Shown: positions 1 through 4,792 of the stretch, piece after piece
Position numbering within the stretch: position 1 is the first letter of the stretch
Layout: each line of letters starts with the position of its first letter
Origin: Methanobacterium sp.
GTDB lineage: Archaea > Methanobacteriota > Methanobacteria > Methanobacteriales > Methanobacteriaceae
Assembly (NCBI GenBank): GCA_020854975.1
Contig: JAHKLQ010000006.1
Coordinates: 1-5,422, forward strand
DNA: 5,422 nt
Reading direction: 5' to 3'
Notes under the pieces: model-generated
The model's database searches: none
What the model saw: the letters and a program-made list of their open reading frames with translations, nothing else
Told to the model about the DNA's origin: nothing
Program-made: the position numbers and the translations under genes

Positions 1-2
1 AG

Positions 3-10
3 TTATAAAA
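3..10 (+). promoter_or_regulatory. Putative TATA box for the site-2 protease gene
   Basis: The bases TTATAAAA resemble an archaeal TATA box. Transcription would be expected to begin about 25 bases downstream, near position 30, leaving a leader of about 45 bases before the GTG start. The window begins only two bases earlier, so the upstream recognition element cannot be judged. This is inferred from sequence resemblance alone. Confidence 0.35.
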
Positions 11-30
11 GTAATTTACGGAGGATAAGT

Positions 31-46
31 CGGATAAATCTATCCG
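31..46 (+). repeat. Short perfect inverted repeat upstream of the protease
   Basis: CGGATA (31-36) and TATCCG (41-46) form a perfect 6-bp stem with a 4-base loop. An overlapping alternative pairs GATAAA (33-38) with TTTATC (52-57). It lies in the presumed leader of the protease gene and could be an operator or a leader hairpin. The function is unknown. Confidence 0.4.
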
Positions 47-74
47 TGATGTTTATCAGTCAGGACGTGTATCT

Positions 75-1100
75 GTGGATGATTTTAATTTAATAGAACA
101 ATCAATTTCACATCATTTTCCTTTAATCGGATTTTTCAATGATGAAAAGGGTAAAGAATCTTATTTTATTGTGGGAGACTATAATCCCCAGAGTTTCCAG
201 GCCTTAGCAAGTGAATTAGGTGAACAAGGTCTTGTTCCCTATATAAATCATGAGGGTAATTATTACAAAATAAATATAGGTAAAAAGCAGGAAAAAGGCA
301 AATCTAAAATTCATTTAAATATTATTCTGCTTCTGGCCACTATAGGTACCACGTTATTTGCAGGATATTTTTATATTGCATCTGGAAATATTTGGGAAGC
401 TCTGGAATTTGCAGTTGCCTTATTAGTGATACTAGGTGCTCATGAATTAGCCCACTATTTTGCAGCGCGTAAACATGGTGTTCATGCTACCTTACCCTAT
501 TTTATACCAGCACCTACATTTCTTGGAACATTTGGAGCTCTAATCAATATCAAATCTCCAATTCCCAATCGGAATGCCTTATTTGACCTGGGATACAGTG
601 GTCCTTTAGCTGGATTTGTGGTGGCAATCCCGGTGCTTTTCATAGGATTATATTATTCAACTGTTTTAACCACTCAAAATGTGAATGTGGCGCTTCCAGA
701 TCCTTTAATTATAAAAATAATCAGTCAAATTGTAATTCCAAACTACACCTTTGATAATGATATAATTGCTCACCCCATAGTTTTCGCAGGATGGGCGGGG
801 ATGCTGGTTACCATGCTTAACTTGATGCCTGTTGCTTTTTTAGATGGAGGGCACATATCCCGGTCTCTTTTCGGGCAAAATTTACACAAATTCATTTCAG
901 TCATAGGAATAATGATAACTACTATGTTGGGATGGTATGTGATGGCCGTACTGATGGCCCTCATATTCTTCATGGGGAAAAGCCATCCAGGTGCTATGGA
1001 TAATATTGTCACTATTAACCGTAATAGAAAGATAATAGCTGTGTTGATGTTGATAATTTTAATTTTCTGCCTTTCACCAGCTCCTGCTAGCACTATATAA
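75..1100 (+). CDS. Site-2 protease family (M50) intramembrane zinc metalloprotease
   Basis: This is a 341-residue polytopic membrane protease that should cut transmembrane substrates within the bilayer; its substrate is unknown. Residues 1-80 form a soluble N-terminal domain. Hydrophobic segments lie near 82-102, 109-130, 173-194, 240-256, 274-298 and 316-334. The zinc-binding HELAH motif is at 123-127, with E124 as the catalytic residue. The third ligand is D257 in the LDGGH motif (256-260), preceded by N249 and P252. GTFGALI (151-157) and SGPLAG (175-180) are typical of the EGY1 and archaeal MjS2P branch. The GTG start has a weak AGGA site 9 bases upstream. The frame stays open back to a stop at 12-14, but no ATG, GTG or TTG occurs there. 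A stronger GGAGG at 20-24 has no start codon at a useful distance. Family assignment is firm; the exact start is less so. Confidence 0.92.
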   Translation: MDDFNLIEQSISHHFPLIGFFNDEKGKESYFIVGDYNPQSFQALASELGEQGLVPYINHEGNYYKINIGKKQEKGKSKIHLNIILLLATIGTTLFAGYFYIASGNIWEALEFAVALLVILGAHELAHYFAARKHGVHATLPYFIPAPTFLGTFGALINIKSPIPNRNALFDLGYSGPLAGFVVAIPVLFIGLYYSTVLTTQNVNVALPDPLIIKIISQIVIPNYTFDNDIIAHPIVFAGWAGMLVTMLNLMPVAFLDGGHISRSLFGQNLHKFISVIGIMITTMLGWYVMAVLMALIFFMGKSHPGAMDNIVTINRNRKIIAVLMLIILIFCLSPAPASTI

Positions 1101-1126
1101 TAGATACAATAGAATTGAAATTATAA
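1094..1126 (+). promoter_or_regulatory. Two TATA-like boxes ahead of the DUF89 gene
   Basis: TATATAAT (1094-1101) overlaps the protease stop codon, and TTATAA lies at 1121-1126. Either could drive the DUF89 gene; from the second, transcription would begin near 1150, giving a leader of about 50 bases. A T5 run at 1139-1143 may mark the end of the protease transcript, though no clear stem precedes it. The choice between the two boxes cannot be settled from sequence. Confidence 0.3.
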
Positions 1127-1149
1127 GTAATCAAATACTTTTTGAGTCA

Positions 1150-1203
1150 ATGAAACTAAATCCAATGAACTCTGACGATATCAATAATAAGGTGATAAAT
1201 TGA
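1150..1203 (+). CDS. Possible 17-codon upstream open reading frame
   Basis: An ATG at 1150 opens a frame of 17 codons with a second in-frame ATG at 1165. Its TGA stop (1201-1203) overlaps the TTG start of the DUF89 gene in the string TTGA. No convincing ribosome site precedes it, only a weak GAG. The peptide is hydrophilic and not recognisable. If translated, it might couple ribosomes to the weak TTG start. It may equally be chance, since frames of this length are common in AT-rich gaps. Confidence 0.2.
   Translation: MKLNPMNSDDINNKVIN
1191..1196 (+). promoter_or_regulatory. Ribosome binding site GGTGAT supporting a TTG start
   Basis: GGTGAT is the full anti-Shine-Dalgarno match used by many methanogens and ends 3 bases before the TTG at 1200. 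An in-frame stop (TAA, 1188-1190) lies just upstream. The next in-frame ATG is codon 30, which would remove the CxxC motif. TTG is therefore the supported start. Confidence 0.75.
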
Positions 1204-2063
1204 AAGTTCACTATGAATGCGCATCCTGTTTCCTACGCCAGGCAAGGGAAGCCCTGGACCTGGCTACAGATGATGAAGATCTGAAAATGAAAGTCACAGA
1301 AAAAATCAACAGAATACTTTGCAGTGAATTCCGGAAGGGAGCAGTTTCCAACCAGATAGGAACCAAAATCCATCGTACCATCAAGAAGGAAACTGGAAAT
1401 CCTGATCCTTATCATGATTTACGGATAAAATCTGATGAAATTGCCCTCCAATTCTTGCCTCAAGTGGAAAAGTTACTGAACAATGATAAATCATTTAAAA
1501 ACTATCTTAAAGTTGCAATAGCTGGAAATGTCCTTGATTTCGGGGCTTTAGGGCTGAAATCAGATATTGAAGGTTTAGTAATGTCTACGGTAGAAAAAGA
1601 TCTGGTTGTTGACCACACATCTCAACTGGAAATAGAACTCGAAAAAGCTAAAACAGTTCTTTATCTGGCTGATAATGTGGGTGAAATAGTATTTGACAAG
1701 TTACTCATAGAAAAACTCCAGGAATATGATGTTGAAGTTACGGTAGCTCTTAAAAAGGATCCAATTCTCAATGATTCCTGTTTGAAGGAAGCATTGGATG
1801 TGGGTCTTGATGAAGTAGCACGGTTAATAACCACTGGTACGGACTCTATAGGGGTTATATACCATGATCTTTCCGATGATTTTAAACAGGAATTTGAAGA
1901 GGCTGATCTGATTATAGCCAAAGGTCTGGGTAACTATGAAGGTCTGACCGAGATGAACTTGGAAGATAAACCGGTATTCTGTCTTTTAAATGTTAAATGT
2001 CAACCAATTGCTCGAGATATTGGGGCCGAACTAGGTGGAAATGTGGTTTTAGAGTTGAATTAA
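1200..2063 (+). CDS. DUF89 / ARMT1-like domain protein, probable metal-dependent phosphatase
   Basis: This 287-residue soluble protein belongs to the DUF89 family, which includes archaeal proteins of the AF1104/PH1575 type and the human protein ARMT1. Members studied are metal-dependent phosphatases, several thought to clear damaged or excess sugar phosphates; the substrate of this one is unknown. Visible motifs are a CxxC pair at C7/C10 near the N-terminus, AGNVLDFG at 108-115 (N110, D113), ADNVGEI at 157-163 (D158 and N159, likely metal ligands), KDPILND at 186-192, KGLGNYEG at 241-248 and NVKC at 264-267. The length is normal for the short archaeal form, and no transmembrane segment or signal is present. 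The TTG start follows a good GGTGAT site. Family assignment is firm; phosphatase activity is inferred from the family. Confidence 0.9.
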   Translation: MKVHYECASCFLRQAREALDLATDDEDLKMKVTEKINRILCSEFRKGAVSNQIGTKIHRTIKKETGNPDPYHDLRIKSDEIALQFLPQVEKLLNNDKSFKNYLKVAIAGNVLDFGALGLKSDIEGLVMSTVEKDLVVDHTSQLEIELEKAKTVLYLADNVGEIVFDKLLIEKLQEYDVEVTVALKKDPILNDSCLKEALDVGLDEVARLITTGTDSIGVIYHDLSDDFKQEFEEADLIIAKGLGNYEGLTEMNLEDKPVFCLLNVKCQPIARDIGAELGGNVVLELN

Positions 2064-2097
2064 CTTAATGGAATTAATTTAATAGGGAACAATTTTC

Positions 2098-2162
2098 ACA
2101 GAAACTTCTTCTGTAGAAGCACAGTTACTGCACTACTGGCCTTAAATAGGAATTATTTTTTT
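2098..2162 (+). terminator. Hairpins followed by a T-run after the DUF89 gene
   Basis: Two overlapping stems are present. ACAGAA (2098-2103) pairs with TTCTGT (2109-2114), and CTTCT (2105-2109) pairs with AGAAG (2115-2119). They share bases and cannot form together. T7 at 2156-2162 follows, then T5 at 2166-2170 and T6 at 2181-2186. T-runs alone can end transcription in archaea, so this region probably terminates the DUF89 transcript. The gap between the stems and the first T-run (about 37 bases) makes a bacterial-type hairpin terminator unlikely. Confidence 0.4.
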
Positions 2163-2201
2163 AAATTTTTGGTTAAGGTATTTTTTAACTTTGTGTTAAG
2201 A

Positions 2202-2213
2202 AAAAATATATTA
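2202..2213 (+). promoter_or_regulatory. Putative TATA box for the thioredoxin gene
   Basis: AAAAATATATTA is TATA-like, but it lies only about 25-35 bases before the ATG at 2238. Transcription from it would begin almost at the start codon, giving a near-leaderless message, which conflicts with the AAGGA site at 2226-2230. An AT stretch at 2158-2170 is the alternative and would give a leader of about 45 bases. Confidence 0.25.
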
Positions 2214-2225
2214 AACCAGGAAAAT

Positions 2226-2230
2226 AAGGA
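2226..2230 (+). promoter_or_regulatory. Ribosome binding site for the thioredoxin gene
   Basis: AAGGA lies 7 bases before the ATG at 2238. It supports that start, which also places the hydrophobic anchor directly at the N-terminus. Confidence 0.6.
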
Positions 2231-2237
2231 ATAAAGC

Positions 2238-2666
2238 ATGAATAAATTCATCATAGGAATAGCAGTCATTTTAGTGGCATTGATAGTGGTAGTAGTTGCT
2301 CTTTCTACTTCAACAGACCATGAAACGAAAGATATAACAACATCATCCCTTCAATGGGGCACAGATCTAGATCAGGCCATGCAAGAAGCAAAAAATACCA
2401 ACAAAAGTGTATTTGTGGATTTTTATGCAGACTGGTGTTCTTATTGTGAGGAAATGGATGAAGGAACCTATACTGATCCACAGGTTCAAGAAAAATTAAC
2501 GCAGAATTATGTGTTAGTAAAAGTTGATGTGGATAATAATCCTGATCTAAGTTCACAATACCAGGCTTACAGTCTTCCTACTATGGTGATACTGGATGCC
2601 AATGGCAATGAAATAAACAGAATCATTGGATATCAAAGTCCGGAACAACTTATAAATCAGATTTAG
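2238..2666 (+). CDS. Membrane-anchored thioredoxin-fold protein, DsbD-gamma-like
   Basis: This 142-residue protein has one hydrophobic N-terminal segment (about 4-22) that should act as a signal anchor and place the rest outside the cytoplasmic membrane. Residues 38-142 form a thioredoxin fold. The redox centre is WCSYC at 66-70, with C67 and C70, and the cis-proline loop is SLPT at 112-115 (P114). From memory, the stretch YADWCxxC followed by a tDPQVQ element (79-84) closely matches the C-terminal gamma domain of DsbD. The likely job is to pass electrons to extracytoplasmic disulfides after reduction by the CcdA-type protein encoded next. Methanobacteriales generally lack cytochromes, so a role in cytochrome c assembly is unlikely if the organism guess is right. 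A strong stem-loop overlaps the stop codon. The fold is certain; partner and targets are inferred. Confidence 0.92.
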   Translation: MNKFIIGIAVILVALIVVVVALSTSTDHETKDITTSSLQWGTDLDQAMQEAKNTNKSVFVDFYADWCSYCEEMDEGTYTDPQVQEKLTQNYVLVKVDVDNNPDLSSQYQAYSLPTMVILDANGNEINRIIGYQSPEQLINQI

Positions 2667-2692
2667 GTTGCAGTTCCAACCTAAAAATTTTT
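2662..2692 (+). terminator. Stem-loop terminator overlapping the thioredoxin stop codon
   Basis: TTTAGGTTG (2662-2670) and CAACCTAAA (2677-2685) form a perfect 9-bp stem with a 6-base loop, followed almost at once by T5 (2688-2692). The TAG stop codon (2664-2666) lies inside the left arm. It has the layout of an intrinsic terminator, and because the right arm ends in an A-run it is also nearly symmetric. It should separate the thioredoxin transcript from the CcdA-type gene. Confidence 0.7.
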
Positions 2693-2710
2693 ATGCATAT
2701 AATATCTTTC

Positions 2711-2754
2711 TATAAAATCTTTATAAAAATTATAAATTTATAAAAGTTATAAAA
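2711..2754 (+). repeat. Five TATAAA-like copies in an AT-only promoter region
   Basis: TATAAA-type hexamers start at 2711, 2722, 2731, 2739 and 2748, so they are spaced 11, 9, 8 and 9 bases apart. Between 2711 and 2750 only 2 of 40 bases are G or C. The array fills the gap between the thioredoxin terminator and the CcdA-type gene. It probably contains the promoter of that gene, possibly with several alternative TATA boxes. Confidence 0.6.
2734..2745 (+). promoter_or_regulatory. Best TATA box candidate for the CcdA-type gene
   Basis: AAATTTATAAAA is the closest match in this array to a methanogen box A. Transcription would begin near 2765, giving a leader of about 50 bases to the ATG at 2815. 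It would also place the upstream TTG at 2767 almost at the transcript's 5' end, which argues against a start there with a ribosome site. Confidence 0.5.
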
Positions 2755-2814
2755 TTCATCCGGGTATTGTACAATTCAACAGGATATTTTTACTCCAGGG
2801 ATTCGGCGATAAAA

Positions 2815-3435
2815 ATGGAAACCGGTTATTTACTATCTTTTTTAGCAGGAATAGCATCAATTATATCGCCCTGTGTCCTACCACTCATACCAGTTGTTGT
2901 AGGTTTTTCTATCCTTAAAAGAACTAATTGGGAAGTTGTTGCGTTTAGTCTGGGGTTTTTCCTGTTATTTGCTGTTATAACTACTCTTACCGCTATTTTT
3001 ACCGCTGCCATAAATTATTATCTGTTATATTTCCGAATTGCCGCTGCCTTGATCCTGGTGGTGATTGGAATAATTTTCATTGTCAACAAAAAACTTTTCA
3101 ATATTTCAACAACCCTTTCAAAAAGGACTGAATCCAAAAAAGGAATTTTAGGATCATTTTTAATGGGATTTTTAACCTGTCTTGCATGGGCTCCATGTTT
3201 CGGTCCTTATGTGGTGGCAGTTGCCACTTACAGTGCATCAACCGGTGATATAAATTACAGTATTATTAACATGGCTCTTTTCGCAGGAGGTTTCTCATTA
3301 ACCATACTCATCATGGCCTTTTTAATGTCGAAAATAGATTTCAAAGCCATAATAAAATATTCAGACTGGATTAGAATAATTTCAGGAGTGATAATTACTC
3401 TTGCAGGTTTATACATGTTAACCGGGTTTTTGTAG
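2815..3435 (+). CDS. ccdA: CcdA-type membrane thiol-disulfide electron carrier (DsbD transmembrane domain family)
   Basis: This 206-residue protein has about six transmembrane segments (near 6-32, 38-62, 70-90, 110-138, 150-171 and 186-204). It belongs to the CcdA/DsbD-beta family, which carries electrons across the cytoplasmic membrane from cytoplasmic thioredoxin to an external thioredoxin-like partner. The redox cysteines are C20 in SPCVLPLIP and C128 in APCFGP, each next to prolines as usual. A third cysteine, C122, is additional. The ATG at 2815 is preferred because it puts the first helix directly at the N-terminus. A TTG at 2767 would add 16 hydrophilic residues and has no ribosome site. 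The ribosome site for the ATG is itself weak (AGGGA, 13 bases away). The partner is probably the anchored thioredoxin encoded just upstream. The family is firm; the true start is moderately sure. Confidence 0.92.
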   Translation: METGYLLSFLAGIASIISPCVLPLIPVVVGFSILKRTNWEVVAFSLGFFLLFAVITTLTAIFTAAINYYLLYFRIAAALILVVIGIIFIVNKKLFNISTTLSKRTESKKGILGSFLMGFLTCLAWAPCFGPYVVAVATYSASTGDINYSIINMALFAGGFSLTILIMAFLMSKIDFKAIIKYSDWIRIISGVIITLAGLYMLTGFL

Positions 3436-3447
3436 GTTTTAACCCAA

Positions 3448-3466
3448 TATAAAACGGTTTTATTTT
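3448..3466 (+). promoter_or_regulatory. Mixed terminator and TATA-like element after the CcdA-type gene
   Basis: TATAAAA (3448-3454) could be the TATA box of the oxidoreductase gene, placing transcription near 3475 with a leader of about 40 bases. The same bases form a weak AT stem, ATAAAA (3449-3454) with TTTTAT (3458-3463), followed by a T4 run, which could end the CcdA-type transcript. A second weak pairing, GGGTT (3424-3428) with AACCC (3441-3445), spans the CcdA-type stop codon. The two readings overlap and cannot be told apart here. Confidence 0.35.
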
Positions 3467-3503
3467 AGTTGAATTTGGATGATGGATTAGGAAATGTTGT
3501 CAA

Positions 3504-3511
3504 GAGGATGA
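3504..3511 (+). promoter_or_regulatory. Ribosome binding site for the DUF1932 oxidoreductase
   Basis: GAGGATGA resembles the methanogen GAGGTGA site and places its GAGG core 8 bases before the ATG at 3516. The following reading frame enters the Rossmann motif at residue 3, which confirms this start. Confidence 0.65.
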
Positions 3512-3515
3512 TACA

Positions 3516-4346
3516 ATGAAAGTAGGTTTTTTGGGCTTTGGAGAAGTGGCATCAACCTTAGCAAGGGGACTATTAGATCAGGGTGTACAAATTTTAACCT
3601 GTGTTGAAGGAAGAAGTTCTAGGACAGTGGATTTAGCGAAATCTGCAGGTGTTGAATTAAGTCAAACTCCTCAAGAGGTTGCTGAATCCTCAGATATTAT
3701 ATTATCTACCGTAGTACCTGCCCAGACAGTTAATGTGGCAAAAGAAGTTGGTAAAACTGTTAAAGGGGTTTATGTAGATTTAAACAATGTATCTCCGGCC
3801 ACGGTTAAAAAATCCCTTAGTTATGTTGTCAGTGGTAAAACCATTGACGCTGCCATAATGGGGGGTATAAAAAACGGATTAAAAACTCCCATAATAGCAT
3901 CAGGACCAGATGCAGATATTTTTGCTAAACTTAACCAGTATGGTATGAACATTGATGTTATTGGTCAGGGGATAGGTCAGGCATCTGCTTTGAAGATGCT
4001 TCGCAGCGCATACACCAAGGGTGTTTCTGCTTTGCTCTTTGAGACATTCTATGCTGCTTACCGGATGGATGTTGATGAATTTCTTTTAAATTATTTAAGT
4101 CAAACTGAAGGTCCTCTTTTCCAGGAATCAGCGATTTCCCGCCTTAAAAGTAGTGCTTTCCATGCAAAAAGACGTGCACAAGAAATGGATGAAGTTTTAG
4201 AGTTCTTGTCTGATTATGAGGATCCTATGATGACTCGTGCCACCTGTGAATTTTTCCATTCACTTCCTCTGAAAACTGGAACAATAAAGAAAAAACCTGC
4301 AAATTATCGAGAAACGTTCCGGAAAGTTGATTATAAAGGGAAATAA
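3516..4346 (+). CDS. NAD(P)-dependent oxidoreductase with DUF1932 C-terminal domain
   Basis: This 276-residue soluble protein resembles the 6-phosphogluconate / 3-hydroxyisobutyrate dehydrogenase superfamily. The N-terminal Rossmann fold carries GFGEVA (7-12) as the nucleotide-binding GxGxxA. After the second strand comes GRSSR (32-36), basic residues that hint at NADP rather than NAD. DAAIMGGI (111-118) matches the substrate-binding loop. The catalytic lysine should be K160 in GQASALKM (154-161). Residues from about 165 on form a helical domain of the DUF1932 type. In the better-known relatives the lysine is followed four residues later by asparagine; here that position is S164. The substrate is unknown. 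No neighbour suggests a pathway, and the gene appears to be its own transcription unit. The superfamily is firm; the DUF1932 label is from recall of its motif pattern. Confidence 0.85.
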   Translation: MKVGFLGFGEVASTLARGLLDQGVQILTCVEGRSSRTVDLAKSAGVELSQTPQEVAESSDIILSTVVPAQTVNVAKEVGKTVKGVYVDLNNVSPATVKKSLSYVVSGKTIDAAIMGGIKNGLKTPIIASGPDADIFAKLNQYGMNIDVIGQGIGQASALKMLRSAYTKGVSALLFETFYAAYRMDVDEFLLNYLSQTEGPLFQESAISRLKSSAFHAKRRAQEMDEVLEFLSDYEDPMMTRATCEFFHSLPLKTGTIKKKPANYRETFRKVDYKGK

Positions 4347-4380
4347 GGACAAGAATCAGCCACCAGCATTTATAGTAATA

Positions 4381-4439
4381 AATAAATATGGTTATGATCA
4401 TATATTTATTCAGGTAAATAGTACAATCCCCCTATTTAC
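4381..4439 (+). repeat. Cluster of three inverted repeats in the gap before the small Cys/His gene
   Basis: AATAAATAT (4381-4389) pairs perfectly with ATATTTATT (4402-4410), a 9-bp stem with a 12-base loop. Inside that loop and reaching into the right arm is the perfect 10-bp palindrome TATGATCATA (4393-4402). Four bases after the first pair, GTAAATAG (4414-4421) pairs with CTATTTAC (4432-4439), an 8-bp stem with a 10-base loop. The ATATATTTA at 4400-4408 could also serve as a TATA box, which would put transcription near 4430. The whole gap of 157 bases (4347-4503) holds no other recognisable feature. Operator or leader RNA structure are both possible. Confidence 0.5.
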
Positions 4440-4491
4440 ATCCTGCATATTTGAAAGCACGGGCCTTTGTGGATTTAAATATTTCTTCAAT

Positions 4492-4500
4492 GGGGTTGAT
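4492..4500 (+). promoter_or_regulatory. Ribosome binding site deciding the small gene's start
   Basis: GGGGTTGAT resembles the GAGGTGAT consensus, with its GGGG core 8 bases before the ATG at 4504. The alternative ATG at 4516 has GGTGA only one base away, too close to work. A TTG at 4327 would overlap the previous gene and read through the inverted-repeat cluster. Confidence 0.45.
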
Positions 4501-4503
4501 GTT

Positions 4504-4719
4504 ATGAATGGTGAAATGCGGGCTAAGGAATGCCAAGAACAACTGGCTAAACTTAAGGGCAGAAAAGTGATAGAGTGTTCCTTCAAATCCTATGAAAACA
4601 AGTGTTGGAGACTTTATATAATCACTGACAAGGGTAAATTGGTGATGACCTTCTGTCCAGACTGGTCCTGCCCAGTGGTGGAACATCATGAATCCCATCA
4701 TGAAAAGATTCCAGAATGA
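4504..4719 (+). CDS. Small Cys/His-rich protein of unknown function
   Basis: I do not recognise this 71-residue protein. It has five cysteines (C10, C25, C34, C51, C56) and a C-terminal HHESHHE tract (61-67). The pair C51xxxxC56 next to four histidines (H61, H62, H65, H66) suggests metal binding, but this is inference. The middle (about 33-50) alternates hydrophobic and polar residues in a way that fits two beta strands. There is no signal peptide or membrane segment. The same frame stays open upstream to a TTG at 4327, which would give 130 residues, but that part is cysteine-poor, low in complexity and contains the inverted repeats, so it is probably non-coding. The gene stands 157 bases after the oxidoreductase and faces the gene on the other strand. 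It could be a small redox or metal-sensing protein. Confidence 0.55.
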   Translation: MNGEMRAKECQEQLAKLKGRKVIECSFKSYENKCWRLYIITDKGKLVMTFCPDWSCPVVEHHESHHEKIPE

Positions 4720-4773
4720 GTTATAGTCAGGATTTGATGGGTAGATTAATGTATCGTCCACGTTAATTCTATG

Positions 4774-4778
4774 TTTTT
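4774..4778 (+). terminator. Weak T-run between convergent genes
   Basis: The 73-base gap between the two convergent genes holds T5 at 4774-4778, then CCCCA and T4. This could end the + strand transcript in the archaeal manner, without a clear hairpin. I see no comparable T-run for the - strand gene. Confidence 0.3.
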
Positions 4779-4792
4779 CCCCATTTTCTAGT

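Noticed and set aside
49..90. ATG frame of 14 codons at 49, out of frame with the protease
   Set aside because: It is very short, its spacing from GGAGG is too long (24 bases), and it has no sign of coding.
770..1093. 107-codon frame on the - strand inside the protease gene
   Set aside because: It is antisense to the zinc-ligand and last membrane segments of a clearly real gene and has no motif of its own.
2711..2754. TATAAA array as a CRISPR or iteron origin
   Set aside because: The units are only 8-11 bases apart with no unique spacers, and no replication initiator gene is nearby. A promoter reading is simpler.
2767..2814. TTG start giving a 222-residue CcdA-type protein
   Set aside because: It adds 16 hydrophilic residues ahead of the first helix, lacks a ribosome site and would sit at the predicted transcript 5' end.
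4327..4503. TTG start giving a 130-residue form of the small protein
   Set aside because: It overlaps the end of the oxidoreductase gene, has no ribosome site and reads through the inverted-repeat cluster.
4432..4761. 109-codon frame on the - strand opposite the small Cys/His gene
   Set aside because: It lies antisense to the small gene, and its translation is rich in Phe, Met and Trp with no domain pattern. The + strand frame has a ribosome site and a more protein-like pattern.
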